NCBI GenBank assembly: GCA_035634255.1
Contig: DASQDI010000040.1
Span: forward strand, 65,613 to 129,612
Direction of reading: 5' to 3'
DNA: 64,000 nt
Source of the DNA: DATLMR01 sp035634255
GTDB lineage: Bacteria > Acidobacteriota > Blastocatellia > UBA7656
Below the pieces are notes generated by a model that was given only the letters and a program-made list of their open reading frames with translations, was not told where the DNA came from and ran no database searches. The position numbers and the translations under genes are program-made. Positions within the stretch are counted from its first letter, which is position 1; each line of letters starts with the position of its first letter. This document shows, in pieces, positions 8,855 to 17,787 of the stretch.

Positions 8855-10387
8855 TCAGCTTCCTTCAAGCTGCTGCTTACCGGGGAAAAAGAACCGCTTC
8901 CACAGGCCGTCGAGCCTGCGGAGCTCGCGCTCGTCGTAAAACCGCAGGGCGAATAACATGAGCGGGAAGGAGGCGGCGAGCAGCGCCTTGACCGCCATCG
9001 AGGCGTAAACGATCATGCGCGGGTAAGTCTGCGGGTCGCGCACGTAATCCGCGAAGTAGTAGAACGTGATCAGGTAGAACCCCCCGATCAGGACGGCGCC
9101 GAGGGCCGCGAGGGCGAAGACCCGGCCCCATTCATAGCGGACCTTGAAGAAGAGGTTCGAGGCCCAGAATCTAAGGGCGCAGAAGACGACATACGAGATG
9201 AGCGTCGAGACCGTCGCGCCGAGGCTCCCATACCGCGGGACCAGCCAGAAATTCAGGGCGACGTTGACGATCAGGGCCGCGAGGATCACGAGCGGCGCGT
9301 AGATCGTCCGCTTGCGCAGGGTGATCCCGATGTTCAACACGCGGGCGGCGCTGTCGAGCACGGCGGAGAAGGCAAGGAGCGGTATTATCATGGCCGCCGG
9401 GTAGTAGCTCTTCAGGCCGAACAGCAGCAGCCCGTCGCCCGCCACGGCCGCCACCCCGAGCGCCAGAAACATGCTGACCAGCACTATGTAAGTCAGCACG
9501 CGCGAGTAGTACTCTTCCGCGCCCTCCTCCTTCATCACCGAAAACCGCATCACGGTCCAGACCTGACTGAACGGGACCGTGACCAGTATCGCCACGACGT
9601 TGACGAGTGTGTTCGACATCGCGTAGACGCCGACCTCCGCGTTGTTCGTGTACCGTTCGAGGAAGAAGCGGTCGATCATCATAAAGAGGGTGAACGTAAT
9701 CTGGCCGAATATGAGCGGGAAGCCGAAACCGAGCATCTCCCTCAACTCGGATAAAGAGAAGCTCAGGCTGAGCTCGCGCCTGACGGCCCAGAAGAAGATC
9801 AGGGCCTCGAAGACCACGCCCGCCAGCCTGCCGACCAGCACGTTCTCGACGTTCGAATCGACGAATATTACGAGGTAGGTGATGACCGAAAGCTGAAAGA
9901 CGAAGGCGGCGATGCTCAGGGCCGAGTAGCGGGCCGATTTGAAATTCGCCCTCAGTATCGAGTCCGGGACGACCGTTATTATCTCGAAAAAGCTTATGAA
10001 GAAGACGAGCCGCATCAGGTGGGCCTTGGAGGCGTCGCCCCCGAAGACGACGGACGAAGCCTGCGGGGCAAGGAGATAAAGCAGCGCCGTGAAGAGGGTT
10101 GCCGACGACAGGAGGAATAAGAGCGTCGAGCCGACTATCTTCCGGCGCAGGGCTCTATCCTCGGTCTCGTAGTAGTGCCGGAAGAACGCATGGTTCAACC
10201 CGAACTTGAGCACTATCGCGATCAGGCTCAGGGTGACGGTCAGCAGCGAGAGGACGCCGAACTCGCCCGCCCTCAGGTGGCGGATGTAGATCGGCACCAG
10301 GATGACCCCGAAGGCGCTGTTGACTATGCTGCCGATGCCGAAGATCAGCGTGTGCTTTACAGTCTTTTTTATCTTCCCGTATATCGT
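8855..10387 (-). CDS. polysaccharide/oligosaccharide flippase (Wzx/MATE-like MOP superfamily) with non-canonical start
   Basis: The product has about 510 residues and about 14 hydrophobic helices, opening with a YGKIKKTVKHTLIFG segment typical of O-antigen/lipid-linked oligosaccharide flippases. The only ATG in frame is far upstream at 10615, inside the YfhO gene, and the extension is Gly/Arg-rich shadow. A good Shine-Dalgarno AGGAG (10400-10396) overlaps the YfhO stop, but the in-frame codons after it are CTT (10390), ACG (10387) and ATA (10384), with no ATG, GTG or TTG before the first helix is partly lost. I place the start at ACG 10387 by spacing; ATA 10384 is an alternative. It would move the lipid-linked glycan across the inner membrane. 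Confidence 0.85.
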   Translation of the reverse strand, partial: TIYGKIKKTVKHTLIFGIGSIVNSAFGVILVPIYIRHLRAGEFGVLSLLTVTLSLIAIVLKFGLNHAFFRHYYETEDRALRRKIVGSTLLFLLSSATLFTALLYLLAPQASSVVFGGDASKAHLMRLVFFISFFEIITVVPDSILRANFKSARYSALSIAAFVFQLSVITYLVIFVDSNVENVLVGRLAGVVFEALIFFWAVRRELSLSFSLSELREMLGFGFPLIFGQITFTLFMMIDRFFLERYTNNAEVGVYAMSNTLVNVVAILVTVPFSQVWTVMRFSVMKEEGAEEYYSRVLTYIVLVSMFLALGVAAVAGDGLLLFGLKSYYPAAMIIPLLAFSAVLDSAARVLNIGITLRKRTIYAPLVILAALIVNVALNFWLVPRYGSLGATVSTLISYVVFCALRFWASNLFFKVRYEWGRVFALAALGAVLIGGFYLITFYYFADYVRDPQTYPRMIVYASMAVKALLAASFPLMLFALRFYDERELRRLDGLWKRFFFPGKQQLEGS

Positions 10388-10398
10388 AAGCGTAGCTC

Positions 10399-12960
10399 CT
10401 ACCGAACCGCTTCCCCCTCGCGCCGGGAGGCCGGGATTAACAGGGCCACCAGCACGGCAAATGCTCCGACCAGACTCACGTAAGCGGACACTTTGAAGGC
10501 TTCGGGCACAAAGTCGAATGATACCACATGGGTCCCCGGAGGCACTCGCACGGCCCGCATCGTGTGATTGGCCCGCAGGACTTCCGCGCGCTCCCCGTCG
10601 ATGAAGGCCTTCCATCCGGGGTAATAATTGTCGCTCAATACGAGGAGGCCGCCATTCGCGCTCGTCGCTTCGATGGCGACGCGATTACGCCGGTCCTCCG
10701 TGACCAGGGCCTCCCCCGGCGGGCCATTCTCATAATGATTCGAGATGAGGTCAGGCTCGCCCTGATCCCCCGCGCTCCCGGTTATCACCGCCGACGCTTG
10801 GTCGAAGCCGGGGCCTTTCATCGCCTCAAGCGCCCCGGCCTCATTCTCGACCGTGATGACGCGGCTCGCGAAGAAAGCGCGGGGGAGGGCCCTCGGGTTC
10901 TCGTAAAGCGAGAGCCCTTCGGCCGTCAGTAAAAGCTCCGAGTCCTGAGGCGGGGGCTCCGAGTCGTGCGTCAGAACGTAACGGACGTTGAGAAGGTTGA
11001 AGAAGGGCGAGCTTGTCTTATCGAAGACCACGTGGCTCAGGTGCGGCTGCGGCTCGACGAGCGCGCAGAACTCTCTGTAGGTCTTCGGGTAAAGCTGGTC
11101 CTTCCCGGTGATACTCGCAATCCTGTATGGCAGCAGGGTATTCGGCGGGGCGATTATCTTCCGATCCCCCGCAAGCTCTCCGGCCCTCCGGTTCGTTTGG
11201 ATGTCCGAGGGGGCGACCAGCACGCGGCCCGGCGGCAGGGATGTCAGGGTGTCCGTGATGCGGGTCCGGGGGAAGACCAGAGAGCTGTCGTGCAGCTTCT
11301 CGTACTGGCGGCTGTTCCAGAAGAGGTCGACGAGCAGAATCGCAACGAGAGCCGGGAGGAAAAGATTACGACTCAGCCTCGCCCCGCTCGCTTGGCGGAT
11401 CAGCAGGGCGACCGCGGCCAGGGCCGCGAGCGGCACCAGGAGGCCCGAGTCCGGCGGCATAAACTGTTGCGAAAGCGCGCCCGCGGCCTGCCGCGCGTAA
11501 GCCAGGTACCCCGAGCCGGGCGTGTATTCGTAGCCGATACCTTCAAAGAACCCGCCCGATTTCAGGATGTATGAACCAACCGACCCGAGTAATACGAGGG
11601 CGGCTGATGCGATGAAGGCGCGCAGAACCCACTTCGAAAAACCGGCGAGTGAAGCCGCCTGACTACGGATCAGGAGGTCCGTGCCGAAGGCCGCGAGCGC
11701 GGACGCGGCCAATATGTAAAGCACGGTCGCGCGAACGATCACGCGGATCGTTTGCAGAACCGGGACGAACCTCGTGACGTGAACGTAGAGCGGCGCGGCC
11801 ATCACTATCAAGATCGCGAGAACCGCGAGAACCGCGAAAAACGCCACGCGCGGGTTTAACGAAGCCGGATCCTCGCCCGCGAGTTTCCTATCCCGAAAAG
11901 ACCGGATGAGCAAGAAGAAGCAGAACGCGGCCGGGACCAGCGCGGCGATCCCGATGTAAAGGCTGTGGTCGTGCGAGACTCCGAGCGCCGTGAAAAGATT
12001 CACCATGCGCGCGTCGTACGCGGTGCCGAAGAGGTTCGGAAAGACGAGAGTGACCAGATACCACGGCGGCAGGTAAATGTACCCGGATTCGGTGGGAACT
12101 ATCCGGCGGTTCGAATACTGGAGCAGTTCCATGATCGGCACCCACTGAGTCGCCGCGAGGGCGAGCCCGACGGCGAGCGTCAGCGACGCGAATGCGAATG
12201 CGCGGCCCAGCCTCGGCCCGGATACCCTTCTCGAAATCCCCCTCCCATTGAGAGCCAGGAAGAGGTAATAAAGCGCCGTCGCGCCGACGTAATATATCTG
12301 GTTCGGCATGAATCCGCAGAAAAATTGCGCGGCGAGAAAGAGCCCCGCCAGCACCGCCGCCTTGTAGCTCTTCCGCGCCATCGCGCGGTCCGCGAACAAC
12401 AGGATCAGAGGCATCCACATCAGGCCGCCCCACCAGCCCAGCCCCGTCAGGTGAAGCATCGAATGCGCGGAGAAGGCGAACACGAGCCCGCCCATCAACG
12501 CCCCGCCGGGCCTCGCGCCCACGGACGCGAGGTAGAGGTACATGAAAACGGCTCCCAGAGCCAGTTCCGAGACGCGGGCGACCGCGTAGCCCAGGGGGAC
12601 GCTCAGGAAAGTGTAGAAGAGGAGGAAGGGCGAGAATATCCGGGTCACCCCGTCCGCGTAGATCGGATGGCCCGCCATCGTGTAGGGATTCCAGAGAGGC
12701 AGTTCGCCATCCCTGTACGCCCCGACTATGAAGTACTCGCGCGTGACGTACGTGTCGGTCGGGTCTCTTCTGTTGTAAGGGTAATCGGAGGTCTCGCCTG
12801 AGTAGTACCCCCACGGCAACTGGTTGTTCAGCGTTTCAAGGTCGATGATCGTCTCGCCGAATATGAAGACCCGCCAGAACATCGCGAAGACCGCGAGGAG
12901 TATGAAAGCGATGTTTACCGCATGCCTCTGCCGGGGTGTTCGCTCAGTAGACTCAATCAT
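10399..12960 (-). CDS. YfhO family membrane protein
   Basis: The 853-residue protein has an N-terminal helix, a long polytopic GT-C-like part to about residue 560, and a C-terminal beta-rich extracytoplasmic domain with the YfhO signature NYYPGWKAFIDG and VPPGTHVVSFDFVPE, followed by a last helix. YfhO proteins of Firmicutes are linked to glycosylation of envelope polymers such as teichoic acids; the exact role in other phyla is not established. It follows phosphatase copy 3 after 14 bp, and its stop codon overlaps the ribosome-binding site of the flippase gene. With four GT-C-like proteins in this operon it may add sugars on the periplasmic face. Confidence 0.85.
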   Translation of the reverse strand: MIESTERTPRQRHAVNIAFILLAVFAMFWRVFIFGETIIDLETLNNQLPWGYYSGETSDYPYNRRDPTDTYVTREYFIVGAYRDGELPLWNPYTMAGHPIYADGVTRIFSPFLLFYTFLSVPLGYAVARVSELALGAVFMYLYLASVGARPGGALMGGLVFAFSAHSMLHLTGLGWWGGLMWMPLILLFADRAMARKSYKAAVLAGLFLAAQFFCGFMPNQIYYVGATALYYLFLALNGRGISRRVSGPRLGRAFAFASLTLAVGLALAATQWVPIMELLQYSNRRIVPTESGYIYLPPWYLVTLVFPNLFGTAYDARMVNLFTALGVSHDHSLYIGIAALVPAAFCFFLLIRSFRDRKLAGEDPASLNPRVAFFAVLAVLAILIVMAAPLYVHVTRFVPVLQTIRVIVRATVLYILAASALAAFGTDLLIRSQAASLAGFSKWVLRAFIASAALVLLGSVGSYILKSGGFFEGIGYEYTPGSGYLAYARQAAGALSQQFMPPDSGLLVPLAALAAVALLIRQASGARLSRNLFLPALVAILLVDLFWNSRQYEKLHDSSLVFPRTRITDTLTSLPPGRVLVAPSDIQTNRRAGELAGDRKIIAPPNTLLPYRIASITGKDQLYPKTYREFCALVEPQPHLSHVVFDKTSSPFFNLLNVRYVLTHDSEPPPQDSELLLTAEGLSLYENPRALPRAFFASRVITVENEAGALEAMKGPGFDQASAVITGSAGDQGEPDLISNHYENGPPGEALVTEDRRNRVAIEATSANGGLLVLSDNYYPGWKAFIDGERAEVLRANHTMRAVRVPPGTHVVSFDFVPEAFKVSAYVSLVGAFAVLVALLIPASRREGEAVR

Positions 12961-12974
12961 CGTGAATGCCTGCG

Positions 12975-14615
12975 TTACAGATAGCCGAGCCCGCGCAGCT
13001 TCTCTTCAATCATCTCCTCTTCGGACCTGCTCAGGTCGCCGCGCTCGGCCGTCGCGCCGTCGCCGGCCTGCTCGACTCTCAGGGGGTGCGAGGCGGTGAA
13101 GCCCTCCGTGCATGCCTCTTCGATGACTCGCCCATCGAGGCCTGAAGGCACGGGGAGCCCCGCGAGGTACATCACGGTCGGGACGAGGTCATAGACGACC
13201 GGGAGGTTAAGCCGGGAGGCCCGCCTGATGCCGGGGCCCTTGCAAATCAGGATGCCTTCCGGCCTGTGGTCCCCGCTCCACCAGAAACCGCGCGCGCGCA
13301 CTTCCGGCGGAGGGTCGCCGAAATTCGCGGACGCATTCCAGTAGACGTAAAGGTCGCTTGAGCGGCCGACGAACGGACCTCTGTACACCTCGCTCCGGCG
13401 CGCGATGCGCTCGACCGCGCGCACGCCTCTAGCGTCGGCCCAGCCGGAAAGGTCTTCGATCAGGGCCGCGCATACTTTTTCAAACTCTTCGGGCGCGACT
13501 GTCCCATTCTTATTACGCCCGGAGAGGTTTACGTTTATGACGTGGCGGCCCGGCTCGGCGTAGGCGACGGTCTTTTCCCAGTCTATCGAGTCATAGAACG
13601 AATCTTTTTCGGCGGTCTGAAGGCTCCTGACCGTCTCCGCGCTCAGGCTCGACTTGAGCTTCTCTTTCACGCCCGCCGGCAGAATCTTCTTGGCGGCCCG
13701 CCTGCCCGCGCTCATCAAAGAGGCTTTGCCCCGGCCCTGACTCTTACGGACCATGTAGCCCTTCTCTTCCAGCCACGACGCCAGATGATAGGAAGCGCCC
13801 GAGTGAGGCCCCATGCCGTGGTCCGAGATGATGTAAACCTGAGCCCCTTCGCCCGCCCGCGCGATCAGACGCCCGACCGCCTCGTCGAGAGCTTTGTAGA
13901 TCGAAAGCAGAGCGCCCCTGAACTCGCCCCCCGCCGGGCCTTTAGAAGGCGGGTGGAATTCGGTGAATTTCCAGAGATTATGGCCGCCCCAGTCGCTCGC
14001 CGTGTAGACGGTCATGAAGAAATCGACCGGGCGCGACTCCATCAGGTGAAGTGCCGCATCGGTTTGAACCTCGATCAGCTTCGTCCATTCGGTGATCGCC
14101 TCGCGGATGCGGCCCGCGCTCATCAGGTCCCCTATCCCGCTCGGGGCGAAGTTGTAATCCGGGAAGCGGGTGAGTATCTCGTCGCGCAGTTCGGCGGGGC
14201 AGAAAGCCTTCTCGCCCAGCGCGGGGGCGTCGAGGCCGCTGACCATAAAGCCTCCGGGGTCGCACGACGCGGGGTAGGTCATCGGCACGTTGAGAAGTCC
14301 CGAAGAGACCCCATGCCGCGCGAGGTGCGAGGTGATGAGTTCGCCCGCGCGGTCGCCCCCCTTGAAAAACAGCTGGCGGCCCGTCTCGAAATCTCTGTCG
14401 GAAAAAACGTACAGACCGTGCCTTCCGGGGTTGAGCCCCGTGAGGATCGAGGTCCACGCGGACGCGCTGTGCATGTTCGGGGTCGAGAGAAAGCGCGACG
14501 AGGCCCCTTCGCGCATCACGCGTGAAATAACGGGCAATTCGCCCGCCTCGGACCAGGGCTCGATCAGGTCCATCGTGGCCGCGTCCAGCCCGATTATCAG
14601 GATCTTAGGTTTCAT
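12975..14615 (-). CDS. alkaline phosphatase superfamily protein, copy 3, Ser nucleophile, LGY tail
   Basis: The 546-residue protein starts with the core strand ILIIGLDA (D11) and has no export signal. The nucleophile loop reads NMHSASAWTSILTG, so Ser50 replaces the Thr of copies 1 and 2 (both are four residues before the conserved Trp). Metal-ligand motifs YTASDWGGHNLW, ISDHGMGPH and GDHRPEGI are present. The C-terminus EEEMIEEKLRGLGYL is the charged-helix/LGY tail shared with copies 2 and 4 and with CysC. The gene lies 33 bp after copy 4 and 14 bp before YfhO. Sulfatase, phosphodiesterase or transferase activity are all possible for the fold. Confidence 0.85.
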   Translation of the reverse strand: MKPKILIIGLDAATMDLIEPWSEAGELPVISRVMREGASSRFLSTPNMHSASAWTSILTGLNPGRHGLYVFSDRDFETGRQLFFKGGDRAGELITSHLARHGVSSGLLNVPMTYPASCDPGGFMVSGLDAPALGEKAFCPAELRDEILTRFPDYNFAPSGIGDLMSAGRIREAITEWTKLIEVQTDAALHLMESRPVDFFMTVYTASDWGGHNLWKFTEFHPPSKGPAGGEFRGALLSIYKALDEAVGRLIARAGEGAQVYIISDHGMGPHSGASYHLASWLEEKGYMVRKSQGRGKASLMSAGRRAAKKILPAGVKEKLKSSLSAETVRSLQTAEKDSFYDSIDWEKTVAYAEPGRHVINVNLSGRNKNGTVAPEEFEKVCAALIEDLSGWADARGVRAVERIARRSEVYRGPFVGRSSDLYVYWNASANFGDPPPEVRARGFWWSGDHRPEGILICKGPGIRRASRLNLPVVYDLVPTVMYLAGLPVPSGLDGRVIEEACTEGFTASHPLRVEQAGDGATAERGDLSRSEEEMIEEKLRGLGYL

Positions 14616-14648
14616 CTTAAGCAGTTAAAGACCGCCTTGAACTCCCCG

Positions 14649-16259
14649 CTATTCGATGTAGCCGAGCGCGCGGAGCCTCTCGCGCAGCTGGGCCTCCTCG
14701 CCCTCGTTGTAGACCGTCTCCGCGTCGCCCCCCACTCCTATAGTCTGCCTGTAAGAGCTTCCCTGCCTCGCGGACTGCGCCCAGTCGGCGAAGACTTCGG
14801 AGATCGCCCTCCCGTCCATGTCGAGCGTGAGGGGGCACCCCAGGGATTGGAGCGCGGTCGGGCCGATGTCCCTCAGGTTCGGCTGCTCAATAAATCTCGC
14901 GTCGCGCCTGATCCCGCTGCCCCATGCGATAAATACCCCGTCGCGTGAGTGGGTGCCGGTGGTGGAGTCCGCCGGGACGATCACTTCGCCGTAGCTCGGC
15001 CGCTCGTTATAGACGTACTCGTCGAGGCGGGGGATCATCACGAGGTCCGGCAGACGGTCCGCGCCCAGACCCCTGAAAGCCTCGTCCCGCCGCATGACTC
15101 GCTCGAAGACCGGCTGGCCGTCGACGGGGGAGGTCAGGGACTTGATAGCCGCGCGGGCCTCTTTAACCACATCGTCATAGCCGCTTTCGGGGACGATGCC
15201 TTCGCTCTCGCGGCCCGCGAGGTTGACCCACACCCCCTTATCCTGCGCGAAGAAGGCGCGGGTCCGCGCCCAGTCTATCTCTTCGAGGAACGCCCTGCCG
15301 TGCCGCACTTTCTTATCGAGCACGTTGCCGCCGTCGGCCGCGGGCGCGAGTCGGCGGGAGACCTTTTCCCTGAATGATTTCAGCTTCGCGCGGCTGTTTC
15401 TGAGGGCCGGGGACTTGAAGGCGAGCAGCCCCTTATCGGCCAGCAGCTCATTCATGCGGACTTCGTATAATTCGGGGCAGAAGCCGTGATCGGACACGAC
15501 GAACAGCCGCGCGTCCCGAGGGAGCTTCTCCACTATCCGCCCGATTGCGCCGTCCAGCTGGACGTAAGTCTGGTGAATAAACTCGCGGAACTCGCGCGGG
15601 GTCGAGGGGTCGTGGCGCGGGTGCTCCGGGTCCATGTCGGCCCAGTAATCGTGCTGCGCGCGGTCGAGGACCGAAAAGACCACCATGAAAAAGTCCCAGT
15701 CTTCGCGGTCGAGCAGGAGCCTGGCCGCGCGCTCGTGCAGGTCGGTCGCGCGGCGGAACTCCGAGGCGCGCGCGCGCTTATCGGGCAGCCTGCCCGGCTC
15801 GATCAGGTAGTCGGGCAGGGCCTTGAGCAGCTCGCGCTTGAAGTCCGATGGGTAGGTGAATTCCGAGTCCATGCCGGGGGTGAGCATCCCAGTGACCATG
15901 ACCCCGTTGAGCGGCTCGGGCGGGTAGGTGGTCGGGACGTTCAGCACGGCGGACCGCCCGCCGCGCGCGCTCAGGATGTCCCAGACGTGCCGCGTCATTA
16001 TGTCGCGCCCGCTCATCGCGCGCACCTCATAACTCGAAGGGTTCTTTATGAACGGAGAGAAGACCCCGTGCATGCCTTCGCTCGTGCCGGTCGTGCAACT
16101 CGACCAGCCTGGGAAGCTGTTGGGCAGAATCGTCGAGCGAAGCGGGGCGCTTGAGCCCTCGCGCATCAGGCGCGAGATGACCGGCAGCCTGCCCGCTTCC
16201 GCGAGGGGCTTGATCAAGTCAAAGGTCGCCCCGTCTAATCCTATTATTACAGTCTTCAT
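14649..16259 (-). CDS. alkaline phosphatase superfamily protein, copy 4, Ser nucleophile, LGY tail
   Basis: The 536-residue cytoplasmic-type protein begins TVIIGLDGATFDLI (D9). The nucleophile loop LPNSFPGWSSCTTG has Ser48 four residues before Trp. Metal motifs are SVLDRAQHDYW, VSDHGF and THSRDGVFI; the last is more divergent than the HG-type motif of copies 1 and 2. It ends in GEEAQLRERLRALGYIE, the shared tail. It is most similar in layout to copy 3, its operon neighbour, which suggests tandem duplication and divergence. The substrate is unknown. Confidence 0.85.
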   Translation of the reverse strand: MKTVIIGLDGATFDLIKPLAEAGRLPVISRLMREGSSAPLRSTILPNSFPGWSSCTTGTSEGMHGVFSPFIKNPSSYEVRAMSGRDIMTRHVWDILSARGGRSAVLNVPTTYPPEPLNGVMVTGMLTPGMDSEFTYPSDFKRELLKALPDYLIEPGRLPDKRARASEFRRATDLHERAARLLLDREDWDFFMVVFSVLDRAQHDYWADMDPEHPRHDPSTPREFREFIHQTYVQLDGAIGRIVEKLPRDARLFVVSDHGFCPELYEVRMNELLADKGLLAFKSPALRNSRAKLKSFREKVSRRLAPAADGGNVLDKKVRHGRAFLEEIDWARTRAFFAQDKGVWVNLAGRESEGIVPESGYDDVVKEARAAIKSLTSPVDGQPVFERVMRRDEAFRGLGADRLPDLVMIPRLDEYVYNERPSYGEVIVPADSTTGTHSRDGVFIAWGSGIRRDARFIEQPNLRDIGPTALQSLGCPLTLDMDGRAISEVFADWAQSARQGSSYRQTIGVGGDAETVYNEGEEAQLRERLRALGYIE

Positions 16260-16321
16260 CTGGTGACCAGAAAAACCGCCGTCCGGATCGCGGAGCGGTG
16301 ATCATTTCCCGTTAATCGCGG

Positions 16322-17719
16322 TTACGCGCGGCTCAGCATCGAGCGCCCGTCCATGCTCTGAGGGACGGGCAGCCCCATCGAGTCGAGCAAGGAAGGCGCG
16401 ATGTCCGTGATGTGAGGCTTCCCGGACCTGAGCGGGCCCGCCTCCGCGCTGATGTAGAGGGTCGCGTCGTCCTGCGTGTGCATCCCCGTGAACACTTCGC
16501 GGTCCATCAGCTCGCGCTTATTCACCGCCCCCTTGAGGTCGTAGCCGTAAACGGGCTGGACGCAGAGGTCGGGCGCGAAGCCGAGGCACGGGCCGTTGAA
16601 CAGCTCGTCGCGGTCATAGATTCGCTTTATGATCGGGGTCCCCTCCGCCGTGATTTCAGAAAGTCCGCGCTTGATCTCCCCGAGCAACGCCGGCGCGTCG
16701 GCCTTATCGACGGTGCCTCCGGGGTACCTCCCTTTGTAGTTCAGGTAGATCCGGCCGGGGTCCATCGCGAACGCGCGCGAGCCCCCGTCGATGTCTTCGA
16801 CCGAGCGCGCGTTGTCTTTGAGCCTGAGGTAGCCGTTGTCCATCAGCCAGCGGTTGAGGTAGACCTGTTGCCTGATGCCCGTGAAGCCGTGGTCGCTCAT
16901 TATCATGAACGTCTCGCCGCGAAGCCGCTCGGCAATCGCCCCGAGGAAATTATCGACGCGGCCATAGAACTCGCGGAATGCCGAATGATACTTGTGGCCG
17001 GGGTTTTCGATGGCGTCCATGAAGAAATGCTGCAACCGGTCCGTCTCGGTGACCACCCCGATGAAGAGGTCCCACCGGCCCGCGTCGTACTGCTCAAGCA
17101 GCATCTTCACCCGCCGGTCGAGGGTCGTGAGGATCTCGTCCATCAAAGCGTCGTGCGACTCCTGGACCTTGCGCGCGTCCACGTCTATCCGGTAATCCAT
17201 CTCGCGCAGGCGAGGGACGAGCTCGGGCGGGTAGGTCGCCTTGTTCAAATCGACCGCGACGAACCCGGAGACCAGCACCCCGTTCAGAGGCTTCGCCGGA
17301 TACGTGGACGGTACGTTGATGACGGTCGAGCGGCGGCCCGCGCGGCCCACGGCATCCCACAGGGTCTCGCTCTGAATGTGGCGCGAGTTCGGGAAATAAA
17401 TCTTGTAGCTGTTCGGCTGCAGGTCGAGAAAGCCATATATGCCGTGGCGTCCGGGATTGGCCCCCGTCATGAAAGAGGTCCAGGCGACCGACGAGATGTC
17501 GGGGATGGCCGTGTCCATCTGTAGCAGGCTCCCGCGCTCCGCGAGCCTGCGAAAGTTCGGCATGGTGCCGTCTTCGATGAAGCGCCTGACGAGCGTGCAG
17601 GGAGTCCCGTCGAGGCCCACGAGCACCGCCCGCCTGTTCGCGGCCTTCGTCACTTCTTCTTTCCGAGGGGCCTCCTGAGAGGCCGGCGGCCGGGACTTGA
17701 ACTTATCAAATAACCCCAT
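16322..17719 (-). CDS. alkaline phosphatase superfamily protein, copy 5, with N-terminal extension
   Basis: The 465-residue protein has a 30-residue charged N-terminal extension (MGLFDKFKSR followed by Pro/Lys/Glu-rich sequence) before the core strand AVLVGLDG. The nucleophile loop IPDISSVAWTSFMTG places Ser76 four residues before Trp. Metal motifs are VVTETDRLQHFFMD, MSDHGFTGI and GMHTQDDATL. It stops after the GRSMLSRA end of the core and has no LGY tail. The extension is not a signal peptide. A Shine-Dalgarno AGGA lies 7 nt upstream of the ATG. It is the first phosphatase-like gene after cysC, 68 bp downstream. Confidence 0.85.
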   Translation of the reverse strand: MGLFDKFKSRPPASQEAPRKEEVTKAANRRAVLVGLDGTPCTLVRRFIEDGTMPNFRRLAERGSLLQMDTAIPDISSVAWTSFMTGANPGRHGIYGFLDLQPNSYKIYFPNSRHIQSETLWDAVGRAGRRSTVINVPSTYPAKPLNGVLVSGFVAVDLNKATYPPELVPRLREMDYRIDVDARKVQESHDALMDEILTTLDRRVKMLLEQYDAGRWDLFIGVVTETDRLQHFFMDAIENPGHKYHSAFREFYGRVDNFLGAIAERLRGETFMIMSDHGFTGIRQQVYLNRWLMDNGYLRLKDNARSVEDIDGGSRAFAMDPGRIYLNYKGRYPGGTVDKADAPALLGEIKRGLSEITAEGTPIIKRIYDRDELFNGPCLGFAPDLCVQPVYGYDLKGAVNKRELMDREVFTGMHTQDDATLYISAEAGPLRSGKPHITDIAPSLLDSMGLPVPQSMDGRSMLSRA

Positions 17720-17787
17720 AAATCCGTCCTGAGATAAAGGTGCCGGGCAGCGCGAGCGACTTCACCACTCTGCCCGGCGGTATCGCT

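Noticed and set aside
10388..10615. N-terminal extension of the flippase to the ATG at 10615
   Set aside because: It overlaps the YfhO coding end by more than 200 bp, is Gly/Arg-rich, and the Shine-Dalgarno motif lies at its end rather than before it.
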